A stretch of DNA of 64,000 nt. It comes from Liopterus haemorrhoidalis (taxonomy: Eukaryota; Arthropoda; Insecta; Coleoptera; Dytiscidae). Positions 55,371 through 64,000 of this stretch are shown in pieces. The translations under genes were made by a program, and so were the position numbers. The stretch is taken from assembly GCA_963971575.1 (NCBI GenBank), contig OZ020624.1, forward strand, positions 439,001 to 503,000, in the 5' to 3' direction. The notes beneath the pieces are model-generated. The model was not told the origin of the DNA. It made no database searches and was given only the letters and a program-made list of their open reading frames with translations. Each line of letters starts with the position of its first letter. The first letter of the stretch is position 1.

Positions 55371-57000
55371 GCATAAATATTGGATCATTGCAAAATAATT
55401 TCAAAGATAAAATAATATCCGATTTTTAAAATTATTATTTTTATTAATAATATCACCATTATTGTTAAGTTTGTTTTTAAAATCAAGCGCCAAGAAAGCG
55501 TAAAGTTTGGAGACTCCTGCTTAGAGCATTGACTCCAAAACTGTGGTCAGCGCACCCTGGGCCGTAATATTTATTCCATAACAAGTGATGGAGTGAAATA
55601 CACTCAAAATGCATAAGAAGATAAGTGCTTTAGAATAAATTTCCAACTCTTATGATAGAATATGAACTTTCTGTAGTCAAAATTGGTATTAGAATTGGTA
55701 AATTCTATAGTGGTCGTGGAGAAAATACTTTCTACGAATAACAAGATTTTTAATTTAATAATACGTAATTTATTTTTGTTTAATCCGACGATGGTCTGCA
55801 GTTGATTACATTGTACGACAAATAGATGAAATCAATTATTTGACAACCCCAGAACAAGATGAATTGACAGAGCTCTCGTACAATGGTCTTTAAATAAAAC
55901 AGCATTCTAACTTTTGGTTGACAGTAAGAAACATTCATCCAAGATTAGTAGAAAAAGCTCTTCCGAAATATTTCCATATTGTTCTACATATCTAAGCGAG
56001 TCTTTTCCATGTTACTTTAACTAAAAATAAAAAGCGAAATAGACTGAATGTTAAGAAATATTTAAAATCCTATCAAATATAGAACCTGATATTTCTGACT
56101 TCTGTGGAAAATCATTATTCATCGCACGATTACTGAAATATAAAAAAAAAATATCGTTTAAATTTTTATAATTACAATGTATTTTAAAATTAATGTCTAC
56201 ACTTTTGAGAGAGTTTATACTTTCAAATACCTGGGTATACAAGACGCGTGGAACGACCTGGTAATGAACAGATCAGGATGGATGACTTATGTGAGTTAGC
56301 CGAACAGTCAACCATACTAACAGTGCCCAATGAGGAGAAGAAAAATAAATAAATAAACAAACAAACAAACCCTCTTCCTAATCTCATGAAATACTTCATA
56401 AAATATTTGTAGACCATGTTGCTAAACGTAAATAGTTAAATTAATTTAGTGTTTACTTTGGGCAAAAGAGCACATCAACAATTTCGAAAATACAACGAAT
56501 GACATTGAAATTATTAGAATAATTTTTGCCACAATTATCAATAGGCAAAATCAGATTTTCCAGCGTTTTAATTTTTTATCGTACTGGTTGTTAAATATTT
56601 TAAATATCAGACCTAGTTCCAGCCCTTCAGTCAGTAATGCTTTTTGTCCATCGTCCATCGTCTCTTCTAATAACAAAATCAAAAAATTTAACCAGTTTCA
56701 AAAAAATATATATTAGTCATATAGTGTAATCCGTTCTAATGACAGATCTTGTTTGCTGGGATGGGAAGGGCAGGGGGATGGTTCAGAGGGATGTTAAGGG
56801 TGGCACGTACCAACAATGCCACAAGTCAGGTGGCCCGGGCCCTTACAGGCACAATACCTCCATGAGTGGAACACCTCTTCCATTGTCCCGACCACAATAC
56901 ACTACAATGTGTTAGCTTGACTAACATGTCATGGGCCTCTTTATGGGGATTTGTTTAGTCAATATCATAAAAAAAACAACCATCAATATATCTTACAACA
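55371..57000. other. No recognisable gene
   Basis: Mostly AT-rich with short frames. 56770-56950 is GC-balanced (GGTGGCCCGGGCCCTTACAG) and unique in the window. A hAT-like AAACTGTGGTCAGCGCACC scrap near 55538. Confidence 0.35.
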
Positions 57001-57525
57001 CCTATAGACCGGGAGCTCATGACAGTTTTTGGTCTCCGACTTCATACAGCATGCCTTTTGGAGGAGAGAATATTTATCCTGTGACAACAAAAAAGCTATT
57101 AGACCGGGAGCTCATGACAGTTTTTGGTCTCCGATTTCATACAGCATGCCTTTTGGAGGAGATAATATTTATCCTGTGACAACAAAAAAGGGATGGTACT
57201 AAACCCCTACACGCTTTCCGGTCATAGGGAAAATTGCATTTTTACTTAAACACAAAATTTTTGTGCTTTTCTCTGATTTAATATTGCTTGCCCTTTTGTC
57301 AAAAGAAAGTTATAACAAATTTAAAGTCTTTTAAATATATGCATGCGATTCGGAGGGTCCCAAAGGGCTCAAACGGTCATGTGATCTTGTAATAAAACAA
57401 TATGATTTTCCGCGTTTTCATACAGCATGCCTATAATTAAAAGACTTTAAATTTGTTATAACTTTCTTTTGACAAAAGGGCAAGCAATATTAAATCAGAG
57501 AAAAACACAAAAATTTTGACACAAC
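57001..57525 (+). mobile_element. Family D repeat, copy 2, with 95-bp duplication and foldback
   Basis: AGACCGGGAGCTCATGACAG starts at 57006 and again at 57101 (95-bp tandem duplication through ACAACAAAAAAG). Then ACGCTTTCCGGTCATAGGGA and an inverted repeat of about 85-bp arms (57243-57335 / 57437-57520: TCTGATTTAATATTGCTTGC, CCTTTTGTCAAAAGAAAGTT). Confidence 0.78.
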
Positions 57526-57711
57526 GATTTAATTCCATTTTCAGCTGAGATAAAGTTTTTCAAGCTACTGTAAACAACATAAATAGCGCTCGTACGTCAA
57601 AACGTTCTGAGTACGTATACCGTCCAAAATGTCAAACTTTACAATAGAAGCGTCAGTTGCCAGATGGCAGCACAGTTTAGCACAATCCCAAAATATAAGA
57701 GGCAATCCTCG
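57521..57711 (-). mobile_element. mariner 5' terminal fragment
   Basis: Inverse of 16049-16240: from CGAGGATTGCCTCTTATATT at 57711 (TA beyond) through GTGCTGCCATCTGGCAACTG, AGAACGTTTTGACGTACGAG to the ATGGAATTAAATCG start (57537). It is cut at the sixth codon or so, where family D begins. Confidence 0.8.
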
Positions 57712-57928
57712 TACCTTTAAAGATTTACGAAGAAAAAATAGTTTAATGGCAGGAGTATTTACAAACGAAAAAAGACCTTTGACCCATGTACCTATCGTTT
57801 ATAGATCAGAAATAATCACAGAAAGAACATCATAGTAAATAAATTTATCAGATTCGTATATTGGTAGACGCTACACTGGCCACTCTGATCGTTAGGCGGT
57901 AGATCAGTAAAAATTATCAAAATATGTG

Positions 57929-58896
57929 TTAAGGGGGGGGGGGGGGTCTGATAACCACATTTTAAGCATATTTTAGTGAATTTTTTTCAAATCTATGGTT
58001 AAATTTATTCATTTTCAAACTAAGTACATATATAAAGTATGTTTTGAAGAAGATACAAAAAAATTTTGAAGGCAAAATATGGCGAAATGAGCCAGCTGTG
58101 GCAAATCTTCTCAGAGTCCGGGAAAAAATTTAGATTTTGCGGTGACCAGCATAACTCGTCACTGGATCATCTGAAATCAAAAATCCAAAAAGATTTTGTT
58201 AGTTTATGAGTTTGCCGAGGTAATGACGTTGAGTTTTTATTTTTAAAATGATTTTTCAGTTTTTAGCGTTACTTAGAAGACAAAAAAAATTAATTCCCCC
58301 TAAAAAAACCTAAAAATGAGTATATTTGTGATTGTTAAATAAAAAAAAAACATGAAAAAAAAATATCTCAACGTCGTTACCTCGGCAAACTCATAAACTA
58401 ACAAAATCTTTTTGGATTTTTGATTTCAGATGATCCAGTGACGAGTTATGCTGGTCACCGCAAAATCTAATTTTTTTCCCGGAGTCTGAGAAGATTTGCC
58501 ACAGCTGGCTCATTTCGCCATATTTTGCCTTCAAATTTTTTTTTGTATCTTCTTTAAAACATACTTTATACAGAGTGATTATTTAATGGCGAGACGACGT
58601 CACCGAATTATCAAATAAAATAATAGAAAATCAAATAAAAGAATGGCAGGAAATCATTGACTCAATAATTTGGAGATGACGGAAGTGTCTACTACGCGCA
58701 TGCGCGCATAATCGCCTGCTACGATGTGTATGAAACGGCAAATTATTAAAACTTCCAGTGACGTCGTCTCGCCATTAAATAATCACTCTGTATATCTACT
58801 AGGTTTGAAAATGAATAAATTTAGCCATAGATTTGAAAAAAAATCACAAATATATGCTTAAAATGTGTGTGTATCAGACCCTACCTCCCACCTTAA
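57929..58896. mobile_element. Palindromic element flanked by TTAA, with nested MITE
   Basis: Two near-identical inverse arms of about 300 bp (57970-58235 and 58370-58860: TTTCAAATCTATGGTTAAAT, GGCGAAATGAGCCAGCTGTG, GCATAACTCGTCACTGGATC, GTTAGTTTATGAG) meet around a short spacer (CGAGGTAATGACGTTGAG / CTCAACGTCGTTACCTCG). TTAA occurs at both edges, with GGGTCTGATA inside. A 220-bp MITE splits the right arm. A half-palindrome copy is at 12683-12918. Confidence 0.85.
58569..58792. mobile_element. TA-flanked MITE nested in palindrome
   Basis: CAGAGTGATTATTTAATGGC, GAGACGACGTCA and the inverse TGACGTCGTCTCGCCATTAA … CACTCTG (58571-58790), TA on each side. The uninterrupted left arm confirms the precise pre-insertion sequence. 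Confidence 0.92.
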
Positions 58897-59579
58897 TAAA
58901 ATGTCTTCATGTCCAGAAGACGCTATAATATGATTTAACTTATAAAGAGACCCTGAACAATAACTCAGCGAGAAGTGAAAAGCGCTACCTATTTGCCAAA
59001 CCAAAACACTTGAGGAACAATGGTGTAAGTCGAGTGTTCTTCAGTGCTATTGTAGAAAAAACTATTACCTGCCTGAATAGTAAACAGTGAAAAATAAAAT
59101 AATTTTGCGAAGGGAAACATTGTGATTGTTTTAATAAAATCGTATGGGTGAATGAGGTGGTACGGTCACTGGAGGACAGGACACAGGTGTGCTCTGGAGG
59201 CTGAAGGCTGGAGGTAGGTAGCGATGTAGCGGTGTGGCAGGTGGCGTATCACGAGCTCACAGATGTTATCAACATCGCGCACCTCTCGTTCCTTCTGCCC
59301 TCTTGGCCAGGTGTCCATCTGCTGCTATGTCAAACATCCACATCCAAACAAACATCTAATTTTAATGATTCTTGATCAGATGATACGGGGATTGTGTCAT
59401 TCCTTCAACAGAACAACCACCAATCATCACGTCACTAAAACGGTATAATTAAAAGATTCTTCATAGAATTGGGCTCCGTTAGATGTTGACGGAAAACAAG
59501 GACTAGGGTTCATTTCCCGTTTACTCCTCTTTGGAATATTCACTACTCCATTTCCTCTTTTAACTAAGTGTATTGTCAT
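58897..59579. other. Low-repeat stretch
   Basis: 59155-59330 is GC-rich and unique in the window (GGTGGTACGGTCACTGGAGG). It could hold regulatory or non-coding exon sequence of dpp or another gene; no gene could be confirmed. Confidence 0.3.
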
Positions 59580-59724
59580 TTTCATTGGAAAAAAATATAT
59601 ATTAACGCAAAATTTTCTCAATTCTCATCCAAGTATGTTGGCATCGTCGACAAACTGTGCATATGTCGAGGGTAAATAGTAAGGTCCACTTAGTCTCCCA
59701 AATTAGGCTCTAATCAGTTTTATT

Positions 59725-59865
59725 ACCGACCGCCAACATATATAAGGGAGGAATTGTGATCATACCGATTTTGACATTTCGAGATTTCGATGGATCTCCA
59801 CGAATTGAGGTCCCTACATAACGTTTTGACTATTTTTAGCATCATGTCTGTCGGTCTGTCTGTCG

Positions 59866-59901
<36 letters not shown>

Positions 59902-60009
59902 GACACGTGCAGAGCAAATTCGGCTAAAAGGATTTTTCTAAAACTTCATATTCAAGCTTTTAACATTAATGGCACAAGTTAATCAACTTTTTGCTATAAA
60001 AGGAATAAT
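59725..60009 (+). mobile_element. Family A element, 5' part
   Basis: ACCGACCGCCAACATATATA … TCTG array (59845-59902) … GACACGTGCAGAGCAAATTC … then ends after a shrunken GCTATAAAAGGAATAA where an inverted second copy begins. Confidence 0.85.
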
Positions 60010-60162
60010 ACACAGACAGACGGACAGACAGACCGACAGCATCATGCTAAAAAATATCCAAAACATTACGTAGGGACCTCAATTCGTGGAGATCCATCGA
60101 AATTTCGAAATGTCAAAATCGGTATGATCACAATACCTCCCTTATATATGTTGGCGGTCGGT
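60010..60162 (-). mobile_element. Family A 5' part, inverted
   Basis: ACACAGACAGACGGACAGAC, CATCATGCTAAAAAATATCC … CAATACCTCCCTTATATATG, TTGGCGGTCGGT. Forms a tail-to-tail pair with the copy at 59725. Confidence 0.85.
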
Positions 60163-60739
60163 AATAAATGTACTATTAAACAAATTTATTGTATATGTAG
60201 ACTCTACATCTATATTATCTCAGTAATAAAAAATCATTCAAAATGAAGGAACCAGGAATGAAAAAAAAATGAACAAAAAATTTCAAAAATTTTAATTTAT
60301 AAGCTTTTTGCGGACCACCAGTAATCCGCGAACCACCGGTTAAGAAACATTGACCAAGACGTCCTTTTTTCTCGATCATATTGTATTAATACAAAATTGT
60401 ATAAATTTTCAACTTGTCCAATATCATTGTAGGCTACTAGGGCTCAATCTCCAGCTAACCTTTTCTGTTAATAAATTAGTGAAATGTTGTCAGTCCTAAT
60501 AGATAAGTGGCTGTGCCGGTGTGTTGGTGAGAGGGGAGAGGGGACACGGGGGCCGGTGCGGGGGGGGGGGGACAGTGCGCCCCCTGGGGGGTCCCAAGCG
60601 CTCCGGACCTCGTCCCACAGGCAATGCATTATCTCGTGACGTTGTCAATGTTTTTGTCTTTTTTCAACCTTTGTTTTTTCTCGTGCATTTGTTTTTTTAT
60701 TTATTTCCAGTTGATACTTGATATTCGCTCGATGGAATT
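60163..60739. other. No recognisable gene; GC-rich patch and hAT scrap
   Basis: GCGGACCACCAGTAATCCGC and AACCACCGGTTAAGAAAC (60310-60345) look like a hAT end. 60520-60630 is strongly GC-rich with a 13-base G run (60559-60571) and is unique here. Confidence 0.35.
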
Positions 60740-61367
60740 CCGGAGAGCTACATGCCATTCCATAACAGACGTACGAATATACAGAGGAGACATTCAGCGA
60801 TACTCAACACCAAATACACAAAGCAGAAAACATTTAATTCTTGCGATAATACTACGGCATTTAAATATTTGGGATCCGTGTTGGCAGTCAATGGAAAAAT
60901 AGTTAGTTAGTTAATTTTTGGCGCACAGTAACGATGGCTATTTGCGCCATAATGAAAAAATAGATGAAGAAATAGTAGAAAGAGCAGGAGCAGCTGGAAA
61001 ACTTTTTAAAAGCTGCATTCTTCGCAAAATCGAAAATCCAACCAGACACCAAGGTACAAGTTTTCATGAAGGTGGCAGTTTTAATCCCATCAAAGTTGAG
61101 TCGTGGACCATGACAGAAAAATTAATTAGTCATGTAAGAGCTACAGAAATGAGATTCCTGAGAAAGGTAGCAGGTAAAACGAAACAAGACAGAATTAGAA
61201 ATACGGTTCTTAGAGAGAATCTTGGAATACTTGCTGTGGAGCATTTAATAGAACAAACTCAGTACGAACATGTGTATAGAATAGACCCTAAAAGAGAAGA
61301 AAAAATGGTTTTTGAAGCAAGTACTGCCCAGAGAAAGTTCAGAGAAAGACGAAGAAAAACTTGGTAA
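60740..61367 (+). pseudogene. RTE-like LINE C-terminal fragment, split by 48-bp insert
   Basis: FNSCDNTTAFKYLGSVLAVN, GKI | DEEIVERAGAAGKLFK (the bar marks the insert at 60903-60950), then, with a frame change, SWTMTEKLISHVRATEMRFL, RKVAGKTKQDRIRNTVLREN, LGILAVEHLIEQTQYEHVYR and REEKMVFEASTAQR ending RRRKTW. This is the C-terminal region of RTE-type non-LTR ORFs. 149 codons (60918-61367) remain open. Different from the copy at 12479-13600. Confidence 0.85.
60890..60963 (-). mobile_element. Ultra-short retroposon insert, copy B
   Basis: A 48-bp insert (60903-60950). On its own strand it reads ATGGCGCAAATAGCC, ACTGTGCGCCAAAAATTAAC and TAACTAA. It is flanked by AATGGAAAAATAG (60890-60902) and AATGAAAAAATAG (60951-60963), a 13-bp duplication with one mismatch. 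It interrupts the LINE reading frame; removing it restores continuity of the host LINE. Confidence 0.88.
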
Positions 61368-61770
61368 GATGGAATTCAAATAGCGACAAGGATGAAACAA
61401 GGAATATAACACAAGATAGAAAGAAGTGACAAGAAATATAGAACACCGCAAGATTAATACAAAAAAAGGACACCGCAAGATTAATACAAAAACGCCAACA
61501 GCCTGACACTAGAAAATAATAAAAAGGCTTTAGGATTAAGTAAGTACACCTATGCCTAGATTAACATGGAAGATAGGTTCCTCAGAAAACCGTGTAAATC
61601 GAAATCGTGGATTTTGATACGTAAAACCGTAGAAATCGAAAAAAAAACGCATAATTCATAAAGTGAGTAAAGCGATTCTGGTACGATGGTTGATGAATTA
61701 GGTAAAATTTCAGATCGGCGATACTTAAGTAGGTAATGAAATCCGCAATTAACAATTGTGTTCCATTTTT
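61368..61770. other. LINE 3' flank; no gene
   Basis: Contains GACACCGCAAGATTAATACA AAA twice in tandem (about 61442 and 61470), and a Tigger-like AAACCGTGTAAATCGAAATC stretch (61590-61640). Confidence 0.45.
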
Positions 61771-62357
61771 ACCGACCGCCAACATATATAAGGGAGGTAT
61801 TGTGATCATACCCATTTTGACATTTCGAGATTTCGATGGATCTCCACGAATTGCGGTCCCTACATAACGTTTTGACTATTTTTAGCATGATGTCTGTCGG
61901 TCTGTCTGTCCGTCTGTCTGTCTGTCTGTCCGTCTGTCTGTGCAGAGCAAATTCGGCTGAAAGGATTTTTATGAAACTTCATATTTAAGCTTCTGCCATC
62001 AATGGCACGAGTTGATCAACTTTTGGTAAAAATCGGTTGACTAAAAATGGGAGTTTACTCGTGTAAAAAATACAGAAAAATATTTCGAAAAAATTTATTG
62101 AACAAAAGTTGCTATAAAAGCAATAATTAATTACTTTTCTTTGAGAGGTTTTTTGATAAAACGAAAAATTTCGAATAATTTTTGTAAAATTTTTCGAAAT
62201 TTTTTCTAAGTCTCAATTTTTTCATACTTATATGTAACGTTTCCATGGTCATGATAAATAATATCTCTGTTAGAAAATATTAGGCCAAGTTATTTCTACT
62301 TGCTGCTAGAATGTATTACTTTATGATGGCGGTCGGTCCTGTGGTGGCCACAGCTGA
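61771..62357 (+). mobile_element. Family A element, near complete
   Basis: ACCGACCGCCAACATATATA … TCTG/TCCG array (61895-61940) … GTGCAGAGCAAATTCGGC … GTTTCCATGGTCATGATAAA … TGGCGGTCGGTCCTGTGGTG, GCCACAG and CTGA (62354-62357). Lacks the ACACGT before GCAGAGC. Confidence 0.9.
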
Positions 62358-63166
62358 TTTTTGATTAAATCCTTATAGACCTCCTCATATTGAGTTAAAC
62401 ATTTATTAATATCAGTAGTTAAACTAAGTCATAACTGTGACACTTTGGCATTGAAAGTCCGACCAGCCGATTTTCACTGAAACCTGATGTAAAAAGATGT
62501 GGTTTTTTGAGGCTTGACCGTTGGACTGTCAGCCGTGCCTTCTCGAAAGCCGTGGAATCGTATAGGATATATTCGCTATATTCGGGGCATTTTGTACAAA
62601 ATGATTGCCCAATTTTCGTTCTAATTCAAGTCCTAGGAGGACGACTTTTGTTGTGAGCTGGTTCAGGTTCCATTTTTAGATCATATGAACAGAAAGTTTT
62701 ATTGTGCATACAAAATGGAGAAACTGTTTCCAACATTTTTAAGAGCCCTGGTGCACTTTTCATAAATCTAAAATTTGGGTATTTATTTAAAAAAATATTT
62801 TTAAAGCTATTAAAATAAAACAAACAGATTTATTGTAAAAACGACAGAAGGTAATTATGGTTGTCACTTGTCAACCCTTTACTCCTATTTAACCCTCTAC
62901 CTCACACAGGGAGAGGTATAAAACCACAACTGCAGTGTCACGTTCCACCATTAGACATTTTAAAAAATAAGTAAAAAAACAAATATTCATTACTTATCGT
63001 TACGACTTTTGCAGAAAATTTTGGCGGTCGGTAAAAAAAAAAATAAAATAAACTGCAAGTCAATATTGAACCTCGTAATTTCCCGAGAAATGAAAAATTA
63101 AACTTATTTTCTAAAGAAATCTCGAGGAATTTCGAGAAAAATAATTATTAGAATATATATCTTTTT
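62358..63166. other. No recognisable gene; family A scrap
   Basis: AT-rich. TTTTGGCGGTCGGTAAAAA at 63020-63039 is an isolated minus-strand family A 5' end. No coding feature. Confidence 0.4.
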
Positions 63167-64000
63167 ACCGACCGCAAACATATATAAGGGAGGTATTGGG
63201 ATCATACCAATTTTGACATTTCGAGATTTCGATGGATCTCCACGAATTGAGGTCCCTACATAACATTTTGACTATTTTTAGCATGATATCTGTTGGTCTG
63301 TCTATCCGTCCGTCCGTCTGTCTATCTGTCTGTCTGTCCGTCCGTCTGTCTGTATACAGGTGCAGAGCAAATTCGGCTAAAAGGATTTTTATGAAACTTC
63401 ATTTTTAAAGTTTTTGAGATCAATGGCACGAGTTGATCAACTTTTGATAAAAATCGGTTGACTAGAAATGGGAGTTTACTCGTGTCGATTTTTGCGTATA
63501 TTTCATAACAGAAAAATATTTCGAAAAAAATTATATAACAAAAGTTGCTATAAAAGCAATAACTAACAACTTATTTCAGACATTTTTTGATAAAACGAAA
63601 AAATATAATATAACATTTATTTAATTTTTTAAAATAGGGCCCCCGTTAGGCTTGTTTTGTATAGATATATAAACTTTGTCTCTCATATAAGGAGCAGAAA
63701 CTAATTCTATCTCCATGTATAAAATTTTATCAAAATTGGCCCATAAACATTAAAAATATTGTAATTTAAAAAAAATTGGACCCCCATTTAGGCCTTTTTG
63801 GTACGGATACATGAATTTTGAACACCTACATACCAGGAGACACTAATTCTAATATTCTGTGTCAAATCCCATCAAAATCGGTCCATAAATAAGCGAGTTA
63901 TGGCCGTGCTCTATTTTTGGTCAAAACTGGAGCAATTTTTTTTACCAACTTGCGAATTTGATGTTTTTGACTATACAGTCAAAAGCCTTATGCACTCCTA
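63167..64000 (+). mobile_element. Family A element, long subfamily, runs off window
   Basis: ACCGACCGCAAACATATATA … TCTG/TCCG array (63297-63352) … GTGCAGAGCAAATTCGGC … then, as at 23340-23720, AGGGCCCCCGTTAGGC, CTTTGTCTCTCATATAAGGA, TTGGCCCATAAACATT and TATGGCCGTGCTCT to the window edge. It has no hairpin/CTGA end. Confidence 0.88.

Overview
This window is nuclear DNA from an insect, or at least an arthropod. It is AT-rich, crowded with decayed transposable elements (TEs), and contains one recognisable host gene: the BMP2/4-type morphogen decapentaplegic (dpp), on the minus strand. Two coding exons join cleanly through a GT-AG intron into a 388-residue prepro-BMP: 27425-27731 carries the signal peptide and start of the prodomain, and 20043-20902 carries the rest of the prodomain, the furin-type sites and the seven-cysteine ligand. 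A splice acceptor 14 nt before the ATG shows that at least one 5' non-coding exon lies further upstream (coordinate above 27745); I could not place it. The order of insect cannot be settled from this sequence alone.

Layout. 1-20007: TE relics only (hAT, piggyBac, mariner, Jockey-like and RTE-like LINEs, TIR elements), next to the 3' end of dpp. 20008-27745: dpp, with a 6.5-kb intron full of nested TEs. 27746-64000: upstream of dpp, again almost all TEs. It includes an intact mauritiana-subfamily mariner transposase ORF (29774-30817), a frameshifted sister copy (33297-34349), a 168-bp satellite (34725-35226), a 764-bp tandem array (35623-37900), and many non-autonomous elements whose ends and target-site duplications can be read directly.

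The dominant repeat, called family A here, has about thirteen full or partial copies. It starts ACCGACCGCCA, carries a central TCTG microsatellite, and ends with the inverse TGGCGGTCGGT, a CTGTGG/CCACAG hairpin and CTGA. That layout resembles Helentron-associated (HINE/DINE-1-like) elements. Other repeated families with exact boundaries are a PIF/Harbinger-like MITE (three copies, TSD TTA), piggyBac derivatives (TTAA), several hAT MITEs (8-bp TSDs) and Tc1/mariner-type MITEs (TA).

The most unusual signals are: (i) one 38-bp minisatellite lodged inside at least three TE families with different TIRs; (ii) a retroposon insert of only about 48 bp, with 13-14-bp target duplications and a TAAC tail, seen twice; (iii) tRNA-like Pol III promoter modules inside three unrelated TIR-bounded elements; (iv) nested insertions that give relative ages. 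No CRISPR array, rRNA gene, convincing tRNA gene, LTR retroelement or viral insertion was recognised.
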